From contig NZ_OZ026452.1 in assembly GCF_964019515.1 (NCBI RefSeq), positions 1,116,001 through 1,180,000 on the forward strand: a stretch of DNA of 64,000 bases, written 5' to 3'. The notes beneath the pieces were generated by a model. That model was not told where the DNA came from. It saw only the letters and a program-made list of their open reading frames with translations, and searched no databases. Source of the DNA: Serratia symbiotica (Periphyllus acericola). GTDB taxonomy: Bacteria; Pseudomonadota; Gammaproteobacteria; Enterobacterales; Enterobacteriaceae. Positions 34,521-43,693 of the stretch are shown here, one piece after another. Made by a program: the position numbers and the translations under genes. How positions within the stretch are numbered: position 1 is the first letter of the stretch; the number at the start of each line of letters is the position of its first letter.

Positions 34521-35276
34521 TCATAACTCCTGTTGTCTGGCCAGATGTTCCAGTTGGAACTCAGCCAGCAACACCGCTTGCTCGTCAGTCAGAGCTAGGC
34601 ATTCTAGAATATCAGGTCTTCTAAGCCAGGTACGGCCCAGCGACTGTTTTAAGCGCCAGCGACGTATCTCAGCATGGTTTCCCGACAGCAGAAGCGGCGG
34701 AACTTCCATCCCTGCTGACACCTCTGGGCGGGTATAGTGCGGGCAGTCCAGTAATCCGTCAGCAAAGGAGTCTTCCTCCGCAGAGGCCTGATGCCCCAGC
34801 ACACCCGGTATAAAACGGGCGACTGAATCAATCAGGGTCATTGCTGGCAATTCCCCACCGCTGAGTACATAATCGCCGATTGACCATTCTTCGTCAATTT
34901 TGGTTTGGATCACGCGCTCATCTATCCCTTTGTAGCGACCACACACCAGAATCATCTTCTGATTAGCCGCCAGTTCGCACACGCCGGTTTGATCCAACTT
35001 GCGCCCCTGAGGCGACAGATAAATCACCTTTGCGCCCTCGCCTGTTGCTGCTTTTGCTGCATCAATGGCTTCCCGCAAGGGTTGTACCATCATCAACATC
35101 CCGTGGCCACCGCCGTATGGGCGATCGTCCACGGTACGATGCCGGTCGTAGGTGAAATCACGCGGACTCCAGCACTGCACACTCAGCAGGCCACTTTTTA
35201 CTGCCCGGCCGGTCACTCCATAATCGGTGATTGCGCGGAACATTTCTGGAAACAGGCTTATAGTAACAATGAACAC
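34521..35276 (-). CDS. trmD: tRNA (guanine-37-N1)-methyltransferase TrmD
   Basis: 251 residues (E. coli 255). SPOUT-class, trefoil-knot SAM-binding enzyme acting on G37 next to the anticodon of Leu, Pro and Arg tRNAs, which prevents +1 frameshifting. Conserved [61 protein letters not shown] and [17 protein letters not shown] are present. Intact. Third gene of the rpsP operon. Confidence 0.97.
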   Translation of the reverse strand: MFIVTISLFPEMFRAITDYGVTGRAVKSGLLSVQCWSPRDFTYDRHRTVDDRPYGGGHGMLMMVQPLREAIDAAKAATGEGAKVIYLSPQGRKLDQTGVCELAANQKMILVCGRYKGIDERVIQTKIDEEWSIGDYVLSGGELPAMTLIDSVARFIPGVLGHQASAEEDSFADGLLDCPHYTRPEVSAGMEVPPLLLSGNHAEIRRWRLKQSLGRTWLRRPDILECLALTDEQAVLLAEFQLEHLARQQEL

Positions 35277-35328
35277 CAGCCAATCCCCATACTGTTACTA
35301 GACTTGCTTCGACCTTGTGATCCAGAGG

Positions 35329-35886
35329 TCAAAAACCCGGGTCCCAATCTGCTTCAATCACTCGAGCAGTTAGATCGACTTTCTTGATAACCTGCCCGTG
35401 AAGAAACGGAACCAGCCTCTCCTTTATACCGAACGCATCTTTAAGGTTCGCTTTCACAACCATCACATCGTTAGAACCTGTTTCCATCATATCGATGACT
35501 TTACCCAATTCATAACTGGTGGTGGTGACTACCTGGCAGCCCATTAAGTCTTTCCAGTAATAATCATCCCCCTCCAGCTGAGGCAGTTGCTCAGAATCTA
35601 CGATGATCTCACAATGAGTCAGCAAACTCGCTGCGTCCCGATCGTCAATACCTTTGATCTTAATGATAAAATCCTGACTGTGGTGCTTCCAGTCTTCCAA
35701 CTCGACAAACTGCCACTGACCGACCTGCTGGATAAGCCAAGGCTGATAGTCAAAAATGCTTTCGGCGTTTTCGGTGGATGAAAACACTTTGAGCCAACCA
35801 CGGATGCCGTAAGAAGACCCCATTTTACCGAGTACAATCGGTTGTTTAGGGGCTACCGGTTTAAGTTGTTTGCTTATTGCCACCAC
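35329..35886 (-). CDS. rimM: Ribosome maturation factor RimM
   Basis: About 185 residues depending on start (E. coli 182). N-terminal beta-barrel with [21 protein letters not shown]-terminal PRC-barrel with [19 protein letters not shown], then [16 protein letters not shown] and [18 protein letters not shown]. It assists 30S head assembly by binding S19. The start used is GTG 35886, 10 bp after the rpsP stop; another in-frame GTG lies one codon downstream. Intact. Confidence 0.95.
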   Translation of the reverse strand: MVAISKQLKPVAPKQPIVLGKMGSSYGIRGWLKVFSSTENAESIFDYQPWLIQQVGQWQFVELEDWKHHSQDFIIKIKGIDDRDAASLLTHCEIIVDSEQLPQLEGDDYYWKDLMGCQVVTTTSYELGKVIDMMETGSNDVMVVKANLKDAFGIKERLVPFLHGQVIKKVDLTARVIEADWDPGF

Positions 35887-35895
35887 CGCGACAGA

Positions 35896-36144
35896 TTACG
35901 CTGCTTTCTTAGCGTCTTTGATCAGCGCGTGAACGCGATCAGAGACGGTTGCACCCAGGCCGATCCAATGTTCGATACGATCCAGATCCAGACGCAGGGC
36001 TTCGGCCTGACCAGTTGCGATCGGGTTGAAGAAGCCTAAGCGCTCAATGAAACGACCATCACGCGCATTGCGACTATCGGTCACTACTACTTGATAGAAT
36101 GGACGCTTTTTGGCGCCGCCACGTGCCAAACGAATTGTTACCAT
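35896..36144 (-). CDS. rpsP: 30S ribosomal protein S16
   Basis: 82 residues, beginning [20 protein letters not shown], the S16 signature. S16 is needed for 30S assembly. First gene of the operon. The upstream region 36150-36230 contains a GGGCCCTGTCCC-type inverted repeat and a TATAAT-like box (minus strand TATAATTATC near 36228), likely the operon promoter. Intact. Confidence 0.96.
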   Translation of the reverse strand: MVTIRLARGGAKKRPFYQVVVTDSRNARDGRFIERLGFFNPIATGQAEALRLDLDRIEHWIGLGATVSDRVHALIKDAKKAA

Positions 36145-36359
36145 AACATCCTCTTTAAGTGAATAAAACAGCCGGGTCCCATTGAGGGACAGGGCCCGGT
36201 TGCAATATAAAAAGCCCGATAATTATACTCATTTTGGCGCAAAAAGCAATCTAGAGCGTAGATCGCGCGGGGCAATTTTAGCAGCTAATCAAGCTTCAGG
36301 CGGTTTTCAGCGCGAGAAGCTAATGCTGAATACGCTCGCTTTTGGCGGGCAGATACCTG

Positions 36360-37721
36360 TTAGTGGCCAGGGAAGCCCGGCATCATCATACCCTTCATAC
36401 CACGCATCATCTTCACCATACCGCCTTTTTTCATCTTCTTCATCATGCGTTGCATTTCGTCAAACTGCTTGAGCAAACGGTTAACATCCTGCACTTGCAC
36501 GCCGGAACCCATCGCGATGCGGCGCTTACGCGAACCTTTGATGATTTCCGGCTTGGCACGTTCTTTCACCGTCATCGAATTGATAATCGCCTCCATGCGC
36601 ACCAAAACTTTGTCGTCCATCTGCGACTTCACGTTTTCCGGCAGTTGACCGGCACCGGGCAGTTTACTCAGCATGTTGGCCATACCGCCCATGTTGCGCA
36701 TCTGCTTGAGTTGATCCAAGAAGTCGGTCAAGTCAAAACCATCGCCCTTTTTCAACTTATTGGCCAGTTTCTCGGCCTGTTCACGATCAACTTTGCTTTC
36801 GATATCTTCGACCAGCGATAGCATATCGCCCATGCCCAGAATGCGTGATGCCACGCGATCCGGGTGAAACGGCTCCAGCGCCTCGGTTTTCTCGCCCAGG
36901 CCGAGGAGCTTGATCGGCTTGCCTGTAATGTGGCGGATGGAAAGTGCTGCACCGCCGCGCGAATCACCATCAACTTTGGTTAGCACCACGCCAGTCAGAG
37001 GCAGAGCTTCATTAAAGGCTTTTGCGGTATTGGCAGCATCCTGACCAGTCATGGCATCAACCACAAACAGGGTTTCTACCGGATTGATCGCTGCGTGTAC
37101 CTGCCTGATTTCGTCCATCATTGCTTCGTCAACATGCAAACGGCCGGCTGTATCGACGATCAACACATCGTAAAACTTCAATTTGGCCTGTTGCAGCGCA
37201 CGGTTGACGATATCGAGCGGTTTTTCTTTAACCTCGGAGGGGAAGAAATCAATACCAACACCTTCTGCCAGTGTTTCTAATTGCTTGATTGCCGCAGGGC
37301 GATAAACGTCCGCAGACACCACCAGAACTTTTTTCTTATGTTTTTCTTTCAGAAACTTGCCAAGCTTGGCTGCGCTTGTGGTTTTACCCGCACCTTGCAG
37401 ACCAGCCACCAGCACCACCGCTGGTGGCTGAACCGCCAGATTAAGCTCGGTGTTCACTGCGCCCATCGCGGCAATCAGCTGACTCTTGACGATCTTGACG
37501 AACTCCTGCCCCGGTGTCAGGCTTTTGTTGACTTCCTGGCCGACGGCGCTTTCTTTTACACGATTGATAAAGTCACGAACCACTGGCAGCGCAACGTCTG
37601 CTTCTAGCAGCGCCATGCGCACTTCACGCAGGGTTTCCTTGATATTATCTTCGGTTAGCCGCCCACGGCCGCTAATATTGCGCAATGTGCACGACAATCG
37701 ATCGGTTAAATTTTCAAACAT
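36360..37721 (-). CDS. ffh: Signal recognition particle protein Ffh
   Basis: 453 residues, as in E. coli. N domain (1-85), G domain with P-loop GLQGAGKTTSAAKLGKFL near 107, DTAGRLHVDE and TKVDGDSRGGAALS, and the methionine-rich M domain (about 300-453) ending in a run of Met/Lys/Gly that binds signal peptides and 4.5S RNA. It targets nascent membrane proteins to FtsY/SecYEG. Intact. Divergent from ypjD, the native order. Confidence 0.97.
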   Translation of the reverse strand: MFENLTDRLSCTLRNISGRGRLTEDNIKETLREVRMALLEADVALPVVRDFINRVKESAVGQEVNKSLTPGQEFVKIVKSQLIAAMGAVNTELNLAVQPPAVVLVAGLQGAGKTTSAAKLGKFLKEKHKKKVLVVSADVYRPAAIKQLETLAEGVGIDFFPSEVKEKPLDIVNRALQQAKLKFYDVLIVDTAGRLHVDEAMMDEIRQVHAAINPVETLFVVDAMTGQDAANTAKAFNEALPLTGVVLTKVDGDSRGGAALSIRHITGKPIKLLGLGEKTEALEPFHPDRVASRILGMGDMLSLVEDIESKVDREQAEKLANKLKKGDGFDLTDFLDQLKQMRNMGGMANMLSKLPGAGQLPENVKSQMDDKVLVRMEAIINSMTVKERAKPEIIKGSRKRRIAMGSGVQVQDVNRLLKQFDEMQRMMKKMKKGGMVKMMRGMKGMMMPGFPGH

Positions 37722-37890
37722 CGTCTCATGCTCAACGTATAATGATAGGCCGCACTAGCGGCATAATTGCGGCAATTATAACACGAAGCACACAGGATCT
37801 CTGCATCAGCGTTGGAGATCGGTTGGAGTGCGGGGCGCGCAACGCTATACTGGTAATCAAATTAACCACGCCGAAGTAAAATTTAACGCT

Positions 37891-38682
37891 ATGCTAGTTT
37901 TCTCCATGGTGGCCTTGATGGCCTACCTATTCAGCCTTGCACTGATCATCCCCAGCTTGTTGCGAAGGAATAGCGCATATCGTCGACTTGCTCTCGTCTC
38001 AGCACTAGTAGCACTGCTCTGCCACACTATCGCGCTACAGCAGCGCATTTTTGATGTCAGCACTGGGCAAAACCTCAGCCTGCTGAATATCGGTTCAATC
38101 GTTAGCTTGATCATCTGCTCGATGATGACCGTTGTCCCTTTCCGTGGTCGTGGCTGGTTCTTGCTGCCGATCGTCTACAGCTTTGCGATGATCAATCTGG
38201 CGTTTGCCAGTTTTATGCCCGGTGAGTTCATTACTCATTTGGAAGCTAGCCCGGAGTTGATGGCGCATATCGGCCTGGCGTTGTTCTCTTACGCCACACT
38301 GATTATCGCCATGTTGTATGCGTTACAACTTGCCTGGCTGGATTATTTATTGAAAAACAAGAAGCTGACCTTCAGCGCCGATATGCCGCCGCTGATGGCC
38401 ATCGAACGCAAAATGTTCCACATCACCCAGGTCGGTGTGGTGCTGTTGACGCTCACCTTATGCACTGGCCTGCTTTATATGGATAACCTATTCAGCAAAG
38501 AGAACGTGCATAAAGCCGTGCTGTCGATCATGGCGTGGTTTGTGTACATCGTTCTGCTGTGGGGCCATTATCATGAAGGCTGGCGTGGTCATCGCGTTGT
38601 CTGGTTCGGCTTTGCAGGGGCCTTTATGCTGACACTCGCCTACTTCGGTAGCCGTCTGATTCAGCAGGTCATGGTAGGCTAA
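37891..38682 (+). CDS. ypjD: YpjD, CcsA-family inner-membrane protein
   Basis: 263 residues from ATG 37891 (MLVFSMVALMAYLFSLALII); an upstream in-frame ATG at 37828 would add an unlikely hydrophilic lead. Eight hydrophobic segments and the cytochrome c assembly (CcsA/CcmC-like) domain are visible, with VLLWGHYHEGWRGHRVVWF carrying conserved histidines near the C-terminus. Function in E. coli is poorly defined. It precedes corB on the same strand, as in relatives. Intact. Confidence 0.92.
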   Translation: MLVFSMVALMAYLFSLALIIPSLLRRNSAYRRLALVSALVALLCHTIALQQRIFDVSTGQNLSLLNIGSIVSLIICSMMTVVPFRGRGWFLLPIVYSFAMINLAFASFMPGEFITHLEASPELMAHIGLALFSYATLIIAMLYALQLAWLDYLLKNKKLTFSADMPPLMAIERKMFHITQVGVVLLTLTLCTGLLYMDNLFSKENVHKAVLSIMAWFVYIVLLWGHYHEGWRGHRVVWFGFAGAFMLTLAYFGSRLIQQVMVG

Positions 38683-38734
38683 GTCGTCTGAGGCTATCTT
38701 CCCTCATAATATAAGGAATGTCGCGTTGTAGCAC

Positions 38735-39517
38735 GTGTCGATAGGGACCCTGATCATTATCCTGATAACCATGATAGTAGTCTCCGCATATTTTTCAGCT
38801 TCCGAAACCGGCATGATGACGCTCAACCGTTATCGCCTCCGTCACCGAGCCAAACAGGGCAGCCAATCTGCCCGTTGTGTGGAGAAACTGCTGCAAAAGC
38901 GGGATCGCTTGATCGGCAATAACCTGGTAAACATTCTTGCCTCAGCGCTAGCGACTATCGTTGGCATGCGGTTGCATGGCGATCTTGGGGTAGCGATCTC
39001 CACCGGGGTGCTGGCCTTTACCATATTGCTATTTGCTGAAGTGTTACCTAAAACCTTCGCCGCACTCTATCCGGAACGCATCGCCTTCACCAGCAGCATT
39101 TTGCTCACTCCATTGCAAAAGGTGATGTTCCTGCTAGTTTGGTTGCTTAACGGCATCACCAGCCTGGTGCTGCGCCTGTTTGGCATCCATACAAACGTGC
39201 GCATCAGCGATGCTGTCAGTAAAGACGAGGTGCGCACCATCGTGAATGAATCCCAGTCGCAGATTTCACGCCGCAATCCGGACATGCTGATTTCAGTGCT
39301 GGATCTGGAAAAGGTGATAGTTGACGACATCATGTTACTGCGCAACGAGATCATCGGTATCGATGTCAACAGCGACTGGAAGTCGATCATCTGCCAACTC
39401 ACCAATTCACCGCATGGCCGCATCGTGCTGTACCGCAGCTCGCTGGATGATGCTATTGGCATGCTGCGGGTGCGCGAAGCCTACCGCCTAATGACTGAGA
39501 AAAAAGAGTTCAATTAG
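38735..39517 (+). pseudogene. corB: CorB (YfjD) CNNM-type transporter, truncated
   Basis: Homology to CorB (about 428 aa; DUF21 membrane domain, CBS pair, CorC_HlyC domain; implicated in Mg2+/Co2+ handling) covers only the DUF21 domain and the first CBS half: ISAYFSASETGMMTLNRYRL-like start, AEVLPKTFAALYPERIAF, DEVRTIVNESQSQISRRNPD, SPHGRIVLYRSSLDDAIGML. It ends at TEKKEFN followed by TAG. Beyond lies a fragment resembling a Mutator-family transposase, so about 170 C-terminal residues are lost. There is also a five-residue in-frame deletion in RLI-GNNLVN and an MVPRSEII to LLRNEII change. Starts at GTG 38735. Confidence 0.88.
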
Positions 39518-39622
39518 CTGCTTGATCAGAAGGGTGAATATGCCATCTTTACCTATCAGAGTCTGACTATCCTGAAGGGCTTTCAGGGCTTCATCAAAAT
39601 CGACGGCTGTGACAGGTGTCAT
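39514..39622 (-). mobile_element. IS256 (Mutator)-family transposase 5' fragment
   Basis: Minus strand from ATG 39622 reads MTPVTAVDFDEALKALQDSQ, then TLIGKDGIFTLLIKQLIE, matching the N-terminus of IS256-type transposases (pattern ...L-G-K-x-G-x-x-T-x-L-I-K-Q-L-x-E-). The match stops where corB sequence begins (about 39514). The catalytic part is absent. This is the apparent cause of corB truncation. Confidence 0.6.
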
Positions 39623-39785
39623 TCATTCTTATCGATATTTTACTGGAATGAAACAGAATTTTTAACATTCCCTTTATTCGATACTTTTTTATTTAATCAG
39701 GAAACCTTTTCCAACCCAGCGAGTCTGAGTAGGTGAAGGACGCGCATTTGTTATCATCATACTTATTATCAGAGATACATAATTT

Positions 39786-39813
39786 GGCCACGTTGACGTG
39801 GCCTTTTCTTTTT
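39786..39813 (+). terminator. Rho-independent terminator between corB remnant and gshA
   Basis: GGCCACG-TTGA-CGTGGCC then TTTTCTTTTT: a 7-bp GC stem and U-run pointing rightward. It overlaps the gshA 3' end (stop at 39813) on the opposite strand. Which upstream plus-strand gene it once served is unclear, since luxS or other genes expected near here in relatives are missing. Confidence 0.75.
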
Positions 39814-41375
39814 CAACTGCTGCCGTTTTGTTGCATAAATGCTTCAAAGCTTAGCGTATCGCTAGATTCTATGTGGCGCTGACGCTGCCATGAAGCTTCC
39901 TTCTCCTTGACCAACTCTGCTTCGTTCATAATTTCTAGTGGCTCGTCAATCAACATCTCATGGTATTGTTCCGCCAACCGCAGACCAACGCAGCCAGTGC
40001 TTTCTTCCGTCATCGTCTTCAGAATGCGCGCCGAGAAAGTCAGCTCCGGATTATCAAACGCGGCGACCAGCTCATCGCAAACTTGCTGATACTGCCGATC
40101 GCCAACTTCTCCATCCAACACTTCTGCTACGCGGCGCAGGTCGTCAAATAGCGCTTTGCCAACCTTATCCAACGGTTCGTGGCTGCCATCGCAGCTAATA
40201 TCGATACTCTGGCCCGGTTTACGCCCTTCTAGGATCACCCGGTTCCAGTTTTTGCGGGTACAGAGTAGCTCGGCGCTGCTCATCTCCCATGCTTCCACAA
40301 GCACGCACCATATCAGGAAGAGATCCAAGAATCGCACCTGCACCGCGTCCACGCCGATTGGCGAGAACGGGTTGATGTCCAGCGAGCGTACCTCAATATA
40401 TTCAATGCCACCACGCAAGAGCGCATCTGATGGCGTCTCGTCGCTATTGGCTACGCGCTTTGGCCGGATCGGCGCATACAGTTCATTTTCAATCTGTAGT
40501 ACGTTGCTGTTCAGTTGTAAGTAGCTATAACCCTCCTTAACTCCCAGCTTGGCGAACGTTTCTGAAGGCGTAACGATCGCTCGCTTAAGACCTGCCACAT
40601 AACTGTGCAGATCGTTAAAGTTGATACCCAAATTACTCTGCGACTTGTTGGTATAGCCAAGATCGCTCAAACGCAACGAGGTGGCGTACGGTAAATAATA
40701 CATGCCCTGCTCGGTGCATTCGAACGCCAGATTGGTTTCACGATTTTTCAAGAAAGAAGAACAGATCGCCGGTGAAGCACCGAACAGATACGGGATCACC
40801 CAGCCAAAACGGTAATAGTTGCGGATCAGGCTGAAATAGCACGCCGAGATCTGCGCTTTGCAACTTTCCGTGTCTTCCACTCCTGCCCATGCCTGCCAGA
40901 ACGCTAGCGGCAGCGAGAAGTTATAATGCACACCGGAGATGGTCTGCATCAGCGCGCCATAGCGGTTTTTCAGCCCTTCTCGGTACAGTGTCTTCATGCG
41001 GCCAATGTTCGACGAACCGAACTGCGCCAGCTCAATATCCTGGTCAGCATCAATGAAGCATGGCATGCTGAGCGGCCACATACGCTCCTCGCCCAGATTA
41101 CGCGCTACATAACGATGGATATCACGCAGGAAAGTCAGCAAGTGATCGAGATTGTCATCAACTGGCGTAATGAACTCTAACATCGCCTCGGCAAAGTCTG
41201 TCGTGATCCAGTGGTGCGTTAGTGCCGCCCCAAAATTTTCTGGATGCCCAGTTATAGCCAGCTTACCGTTGGGGGTGACTCGCAGCGTTTCACGTTCAAT
41301 ACCGCGACGGATGCCTTTTAAGGCTTGGGGATGGGCTTTAAACCAAGAAAGCGCCTGTGATACGTCCGGGATCAA
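39813..41375 (-). CDS. gshA: Glutamate-cysteine ligase
   Basis: 520 residues (E. coli 518), start TTG at 41375 giving [20 protein letters not shown]; the TTG start is conserved in enterobacteria. It catalyses ATP-dependent formation of gamma-glutamylcysteine, the first step of glutathione synthesis. Conserved [49 protein letters not shown] and [17 protein letters not shown] are visible. Intact. The adjacent yqaA and yqaB are both decayed. Confidence 0.96.
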   Translation of the reverse strand: MIPDVSQALSWFKAHPQALKGIRRGIERETLRVTPNGKLAITGHPENFGAALTHHWITTDFAEAMLEFITPVDDNLDHLLTFLRDIHRYVARNLGEERMWPLSMPCFIDADQDIELAQFGSSNIGRMKTLYREGLKNRYGALMQTISGVHYNFSLPLAFWQAWAGVEDTESCKAQISACYFSLIRNYYRFGWVIPYLFGASPAICSSFLKNRETNLAFECTEQGMYYLPYATSLRLSDLGYTNKSQSNLGINFNDLHSYVAGLKRAIVTPSETFAKLGVKEGYSYLQLNSNVLQIENELYAPIRPKRVANSDETPSDALLRGGIEYIEVRSLDINPFSPIGVDAVQVRFLDLFLIWCVLVEAWEMSSAELLCTRKNWNRVILEGRKPGQSIDISCDGSHEPLDKVGKALFDDLRRVAEVLDGEVGDRQYQQVCDELVAAFDNPELTFSARILKTMTEESTGCVGLRLAEQYHEMLIDEPLEIMNEAELVKEKEASWQRQRHIESSDTLSFEAFMQQNGSS

Positions 41376-41409
41376 ATTGACCTCCCGTTTCTAAAATAAT
41401 GACTCGTTA

Positions 41410-41800
41410 GCATACTGAATTCGTACCCCAGACTGATTGTATCCACTTGTTTAATGCCACCAGGCGATGCTTTGTACCGTTACCATAAGCTAAAATGATG
41501 TAACGTAGCGTCTTTCCGATACACAGAAACAGCACGACAGAACCCCTTAAGGCATGCGTAGCCAACATGCACAACAAATCGTTTACTACCGGTCCATCCT
41601 AGTCGGCTAAAACATGGCCTCCCTCCGTTGAGGTTTCAACGCTAGTAACAGGCACCCTATAATGGATTGGTCAGTCCGCGCGACCAACACCAGCCATTCC
41701 GCTGAGGTACAGTTATTAGCCTACAAAGCGCCCAAAACAATGTCTGAATTTCCCCGCAATGGCACATTCAAGGAAGCGGCTGTCGAAAAACGGTCACTCA
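41410..41800 (-). pseudogene. yqaA: YqaA (DedA-like membrane protein), heavily decayed
   Basis: Pieces of YqaA are spread over three minus-strand frames: SFLNVPLRGNSDIVLGAL near 41770-41710, TDQSIIGCLLLALKPQRREA near 41690-41620, and ALRGSVVLFLCIGKTLRYII near 41560-41490. Together they match the order of the E. coli protein (142 aa, SNARE-associated/DedA-like). Multiple stops and shifts are present. The position between gshA and yqaB is native. Endpoints are approximate. Confidence 0.7.
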
Positions 41801-42461
41801 CAGCTCACGAACGTCTACCACAGCCATTTTGGCTCTTTTTGCCGCCTGAATGCCAAAGTCAGCGTCTTCAAACACGACGTATTTTTCTGGAGGAACACCG
41901 ATCAATTCAGCGCAGATCAGGAAGGTGTCCGGTTCCGGCATATGACGCTGCAAATAATCAGCACCGACGGATCGCGTCAAAGTAGTTGAATAAACCCAGA
42001 TGACGCAGCAGGGTTTCCACCATGCGGTCTTCGCTGCCAGTACCTACCCGCCATCGGACGGCGACCATGATAGGCTTTCACCACATCGATCAGCGGAAAT
42101 GGTCGCATACTGTCCAGCAGCATCGCCTCCACCGTGCGCACTTTCTCTGAGGCCAGATGATGGGGATCGAGATCGACCTGATGGCTGGCGATATAGCGCC
42201 GATGGTAGTGTGGGGTCTCCCCACGCGAGAGTCGGACACTGCCAGGCACCAAATAAACGTTATCAGTATCACCACTGATAAAATGCAAATAGCCTGGGCG
42301 ATATACCAGGTCTGAGAACTATCGAGCGCTACCATTGCCACCTCATCAAACGTCATACCGTAACGAGACAACACCTCGAGCCACGCCTTGCGGTGTGTTA
42401 GTTCGGTATCCAGGATGGTCCCATCCATGTCGAAAATAAGACCTTGATAGCGGTCGTACAT
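41798..42461 (-). pseudogene. yqaB: YqaB fructose-1-phosphate/6-phosphogluconate phosphatase, broken
   Basis: HAD-superfamily phosphatase. The DxD motif is in MYDRYQGLIFDMDGTILDTE (start 42461), followed by ALDSSQTWYIAQAI. An insert of about 96 bp carrying 5S rRNA sequence follows. Homology resumes with HQVDLDPHHLASEKV and PFPLIDVVKAYHGRRPMA, a frameshift follows, and the end is MPEPDTFLICAELIGVPPEK and YVVFEDADFGIQAAKRAKM. There are at least two frameshifts besides the insert. The insert lies between two adjacent Ile codons. Confidence 0.92.
42194..42248 (+). repeat. 5S rRNA 3'-end fragment inside yqaB
   Basis: 55 nt on the plus strand (tagcgccgatggtagtgtgg ... gacactgccaggca) match the 3' half of the 5S gene at 15985-16104, with a few differences in the loop region. 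It is followed by an inverted repeat TTATCAGT-atcac-ACTGATAA (42260-42281) that may be the original rrn terminator. The fragment plus hairpin is flanked by the 4-bp microhomology ATAG (42193-42196 and 42289-42292). Confidence 0.85.
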
Positions 42462-42772
42462 CGTTACTCAATGATCGTTATCTTTGAGGAAAGGAAGCTA
42501 CTTTAACGTAAAGCCGTTAGGTTGTCGCTGGCTGCGTGAATGATGGAATGTATTCCAAGGGAGACAGGGAAATGTCGCTGATATCGGGAAAAGGATATTC
42601 GGAAGGCGAAAACCCACTAGCGCGGATTGCTTAGGTACTGCACCCAGAAGAATTATTTAGTTGCTTTTCTCTCCTGGCGGGCTATTGCTAAAGCGACGTT
42701 ATCTTCCTTCGTGCTACCTTTCAGCTCGTATTTGTCTGGGAAACAAAGATTTCTGATGGATACTGTTTAGGA
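42462..42772. other. Intergenic region between yqaB and tRNA-Arg
   Basis: About 310 bp. No open frame or repeat recognised. It contains the yqaB upstream region and the tail of the tRNA transcript. Confidence 0.4.
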
Positions 42773-42849
42773 TGGTGCATCCAGGAGGATTCGAACCTCC
42801 GACCGCTCGGTTCGTAGCCGAGTACTCTATCCAGCTGAGCTATGGATGC
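42773..42849 (-). tRNA. tRNA-Arg (ACG)
   Basis: 77 nt with CCA. The minus strand starts GCATCCATAGCTCAGCTGGA; anticodon ACG in GGCTACGAACC; T-loop GGTTCGAATCC. It corresponds to argQ/V/Y/Z of E. coli, here as a single copy. The ACG anticodon is normally converted to ICG by TadA. Confidence 0.97.
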
Positions 42850-42852
42850 AAA

Positions 42853-42945
42853 TGGCGGTGGGGCGGGGATTCGAACCCCAGATGCAGTTTTTGGCCGCAT
42901 ACTCCCTTAGCAGGGGAGCGCCTTCAGCCTCTCGGCCACCTCACC
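42853..42945 (-). tRNA. tRNA-Ser (GCU)
   Basis: 93 nt with CCA and a long variable arm, as expected for class II tRNA-Ser. The minus strand starts GGTGAGGTGGCCGAGAGGC; anticodon GCT in CTGCTAAG; T-loop GGTTCGAATCC. It lies 3 nt upstream of tRNA-Arg, matching the serV-arg cluster downstream of csrA in E. coli. Confidence 0.97.
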
Positions 42946-43246
42946 GTACGCTTCTTTCGGACTGTGCCTAGTTCTTTTTAGATAAGCACATCGGCACTGT
43001 GTAGGGTGCATATTACTTTCTTCGACTTGTAAGTCAAACAATTTTTCCCAACTCATGTGCGTTTGCACAATTCACACTTAACATGAGTGATTTCACGGCA
43101 AAAATGGTGTTTTATCAAAGGCAACTGTAGGGCTAGAGTAAAAAGATGCAAAACAAACAGGTATAAGTAACAGCGTGGAAAGTGGAAGAATATGTACACA
43201 AAAAGCACAGCAGCGTCTCGCTTAGCAACGATACGCTACTTCGAAA
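42946..43246. other. Intergenic region between tRNA-Ser and csrA
   Basis: About 300 bp with no gene recognised. It should contain the tRNA operon promoter and the csrA 3' region. Confidence 0.4.
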
Positions 43247-43432
43247 TCAGTAAGTCGTCTGTTGCGACTTCTCTGACTGAATACGCTGATATATTTCTTC
43301 GCGGTGTACTGACACCTCTTTGGGGGCATTTACACCAATACGCACCTGGTTACCTTTTACCCCTAGCACTGTCACCGTGACCTCATCGCCAATCATGAGG
43401 GTTTCACCAACTCGACGAGTCAGAATTAACAT
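43247..43432 (-). CDS. csrA: Carbon storage regulator CsrA
   Basis: 61 residues, full length. [20 protein letters not shown] and [20 protein letters not shown] are the two RNA-binding strands (conserved Arg44 in VHREE). CsrA dimers bind GGA-containing leaders and control carbon flux, motility and biofilm. Shine-Dalgarno AAGGAG is 8 bp upstream. It follows alaS on the same strand, as usual. Intact, although the c-di-GMP phosphodiesterase and RpoS functions elsewhere in the window are gone. Confidence 0.96.
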   Translation of the reverse strand: MLILTRRVGETLMIGDEVTVTVLGVKGNQVRIGVNAPKEVSVHREEIYQRIQSEKSQQTTY

Positions 43433-43693
43433 TCTTTGCTCCTTGAAAGATTAAAAGAGTCGGGTCTCTCAGTTTTCCCGCTAGTATCCATCATATTACA
43501 TAAAATATAAGCATATGTTGTGAAAACATAAGCTATTTAAGTATAAGCTGACTTACTTTCACTTCAGATAATGATAAGTTTAACTGACCTGAAAAACTTT
43601 GTTCCCGCAATTATAATTAAACCGTGTTAGCACTACATAAAAACTACAAAAAAACAATTTATTATGTCTTTTTTGCGTGCTATTTCTTTGTAT

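Noticed and set aside
39518-39812. Possible luxS remnant between corB and gshA
   Set aside because: luxS lies beside gshA in relatives, but no LuxS motif (HTLEH, HxxxE) could be found in any frame; the region instead shows a transposase fragment and a terminator.
42187-42305. 9-bp direct repeat GGCGATATA flanking the 5S fragment, looking like an IS-type target duplication
   Set aside because: Reconstruction of the yqaB reading frame shows both copies are native gene sequence (TWYIAQAI and IASHQ codons). The true insertion ends share only ATAG.
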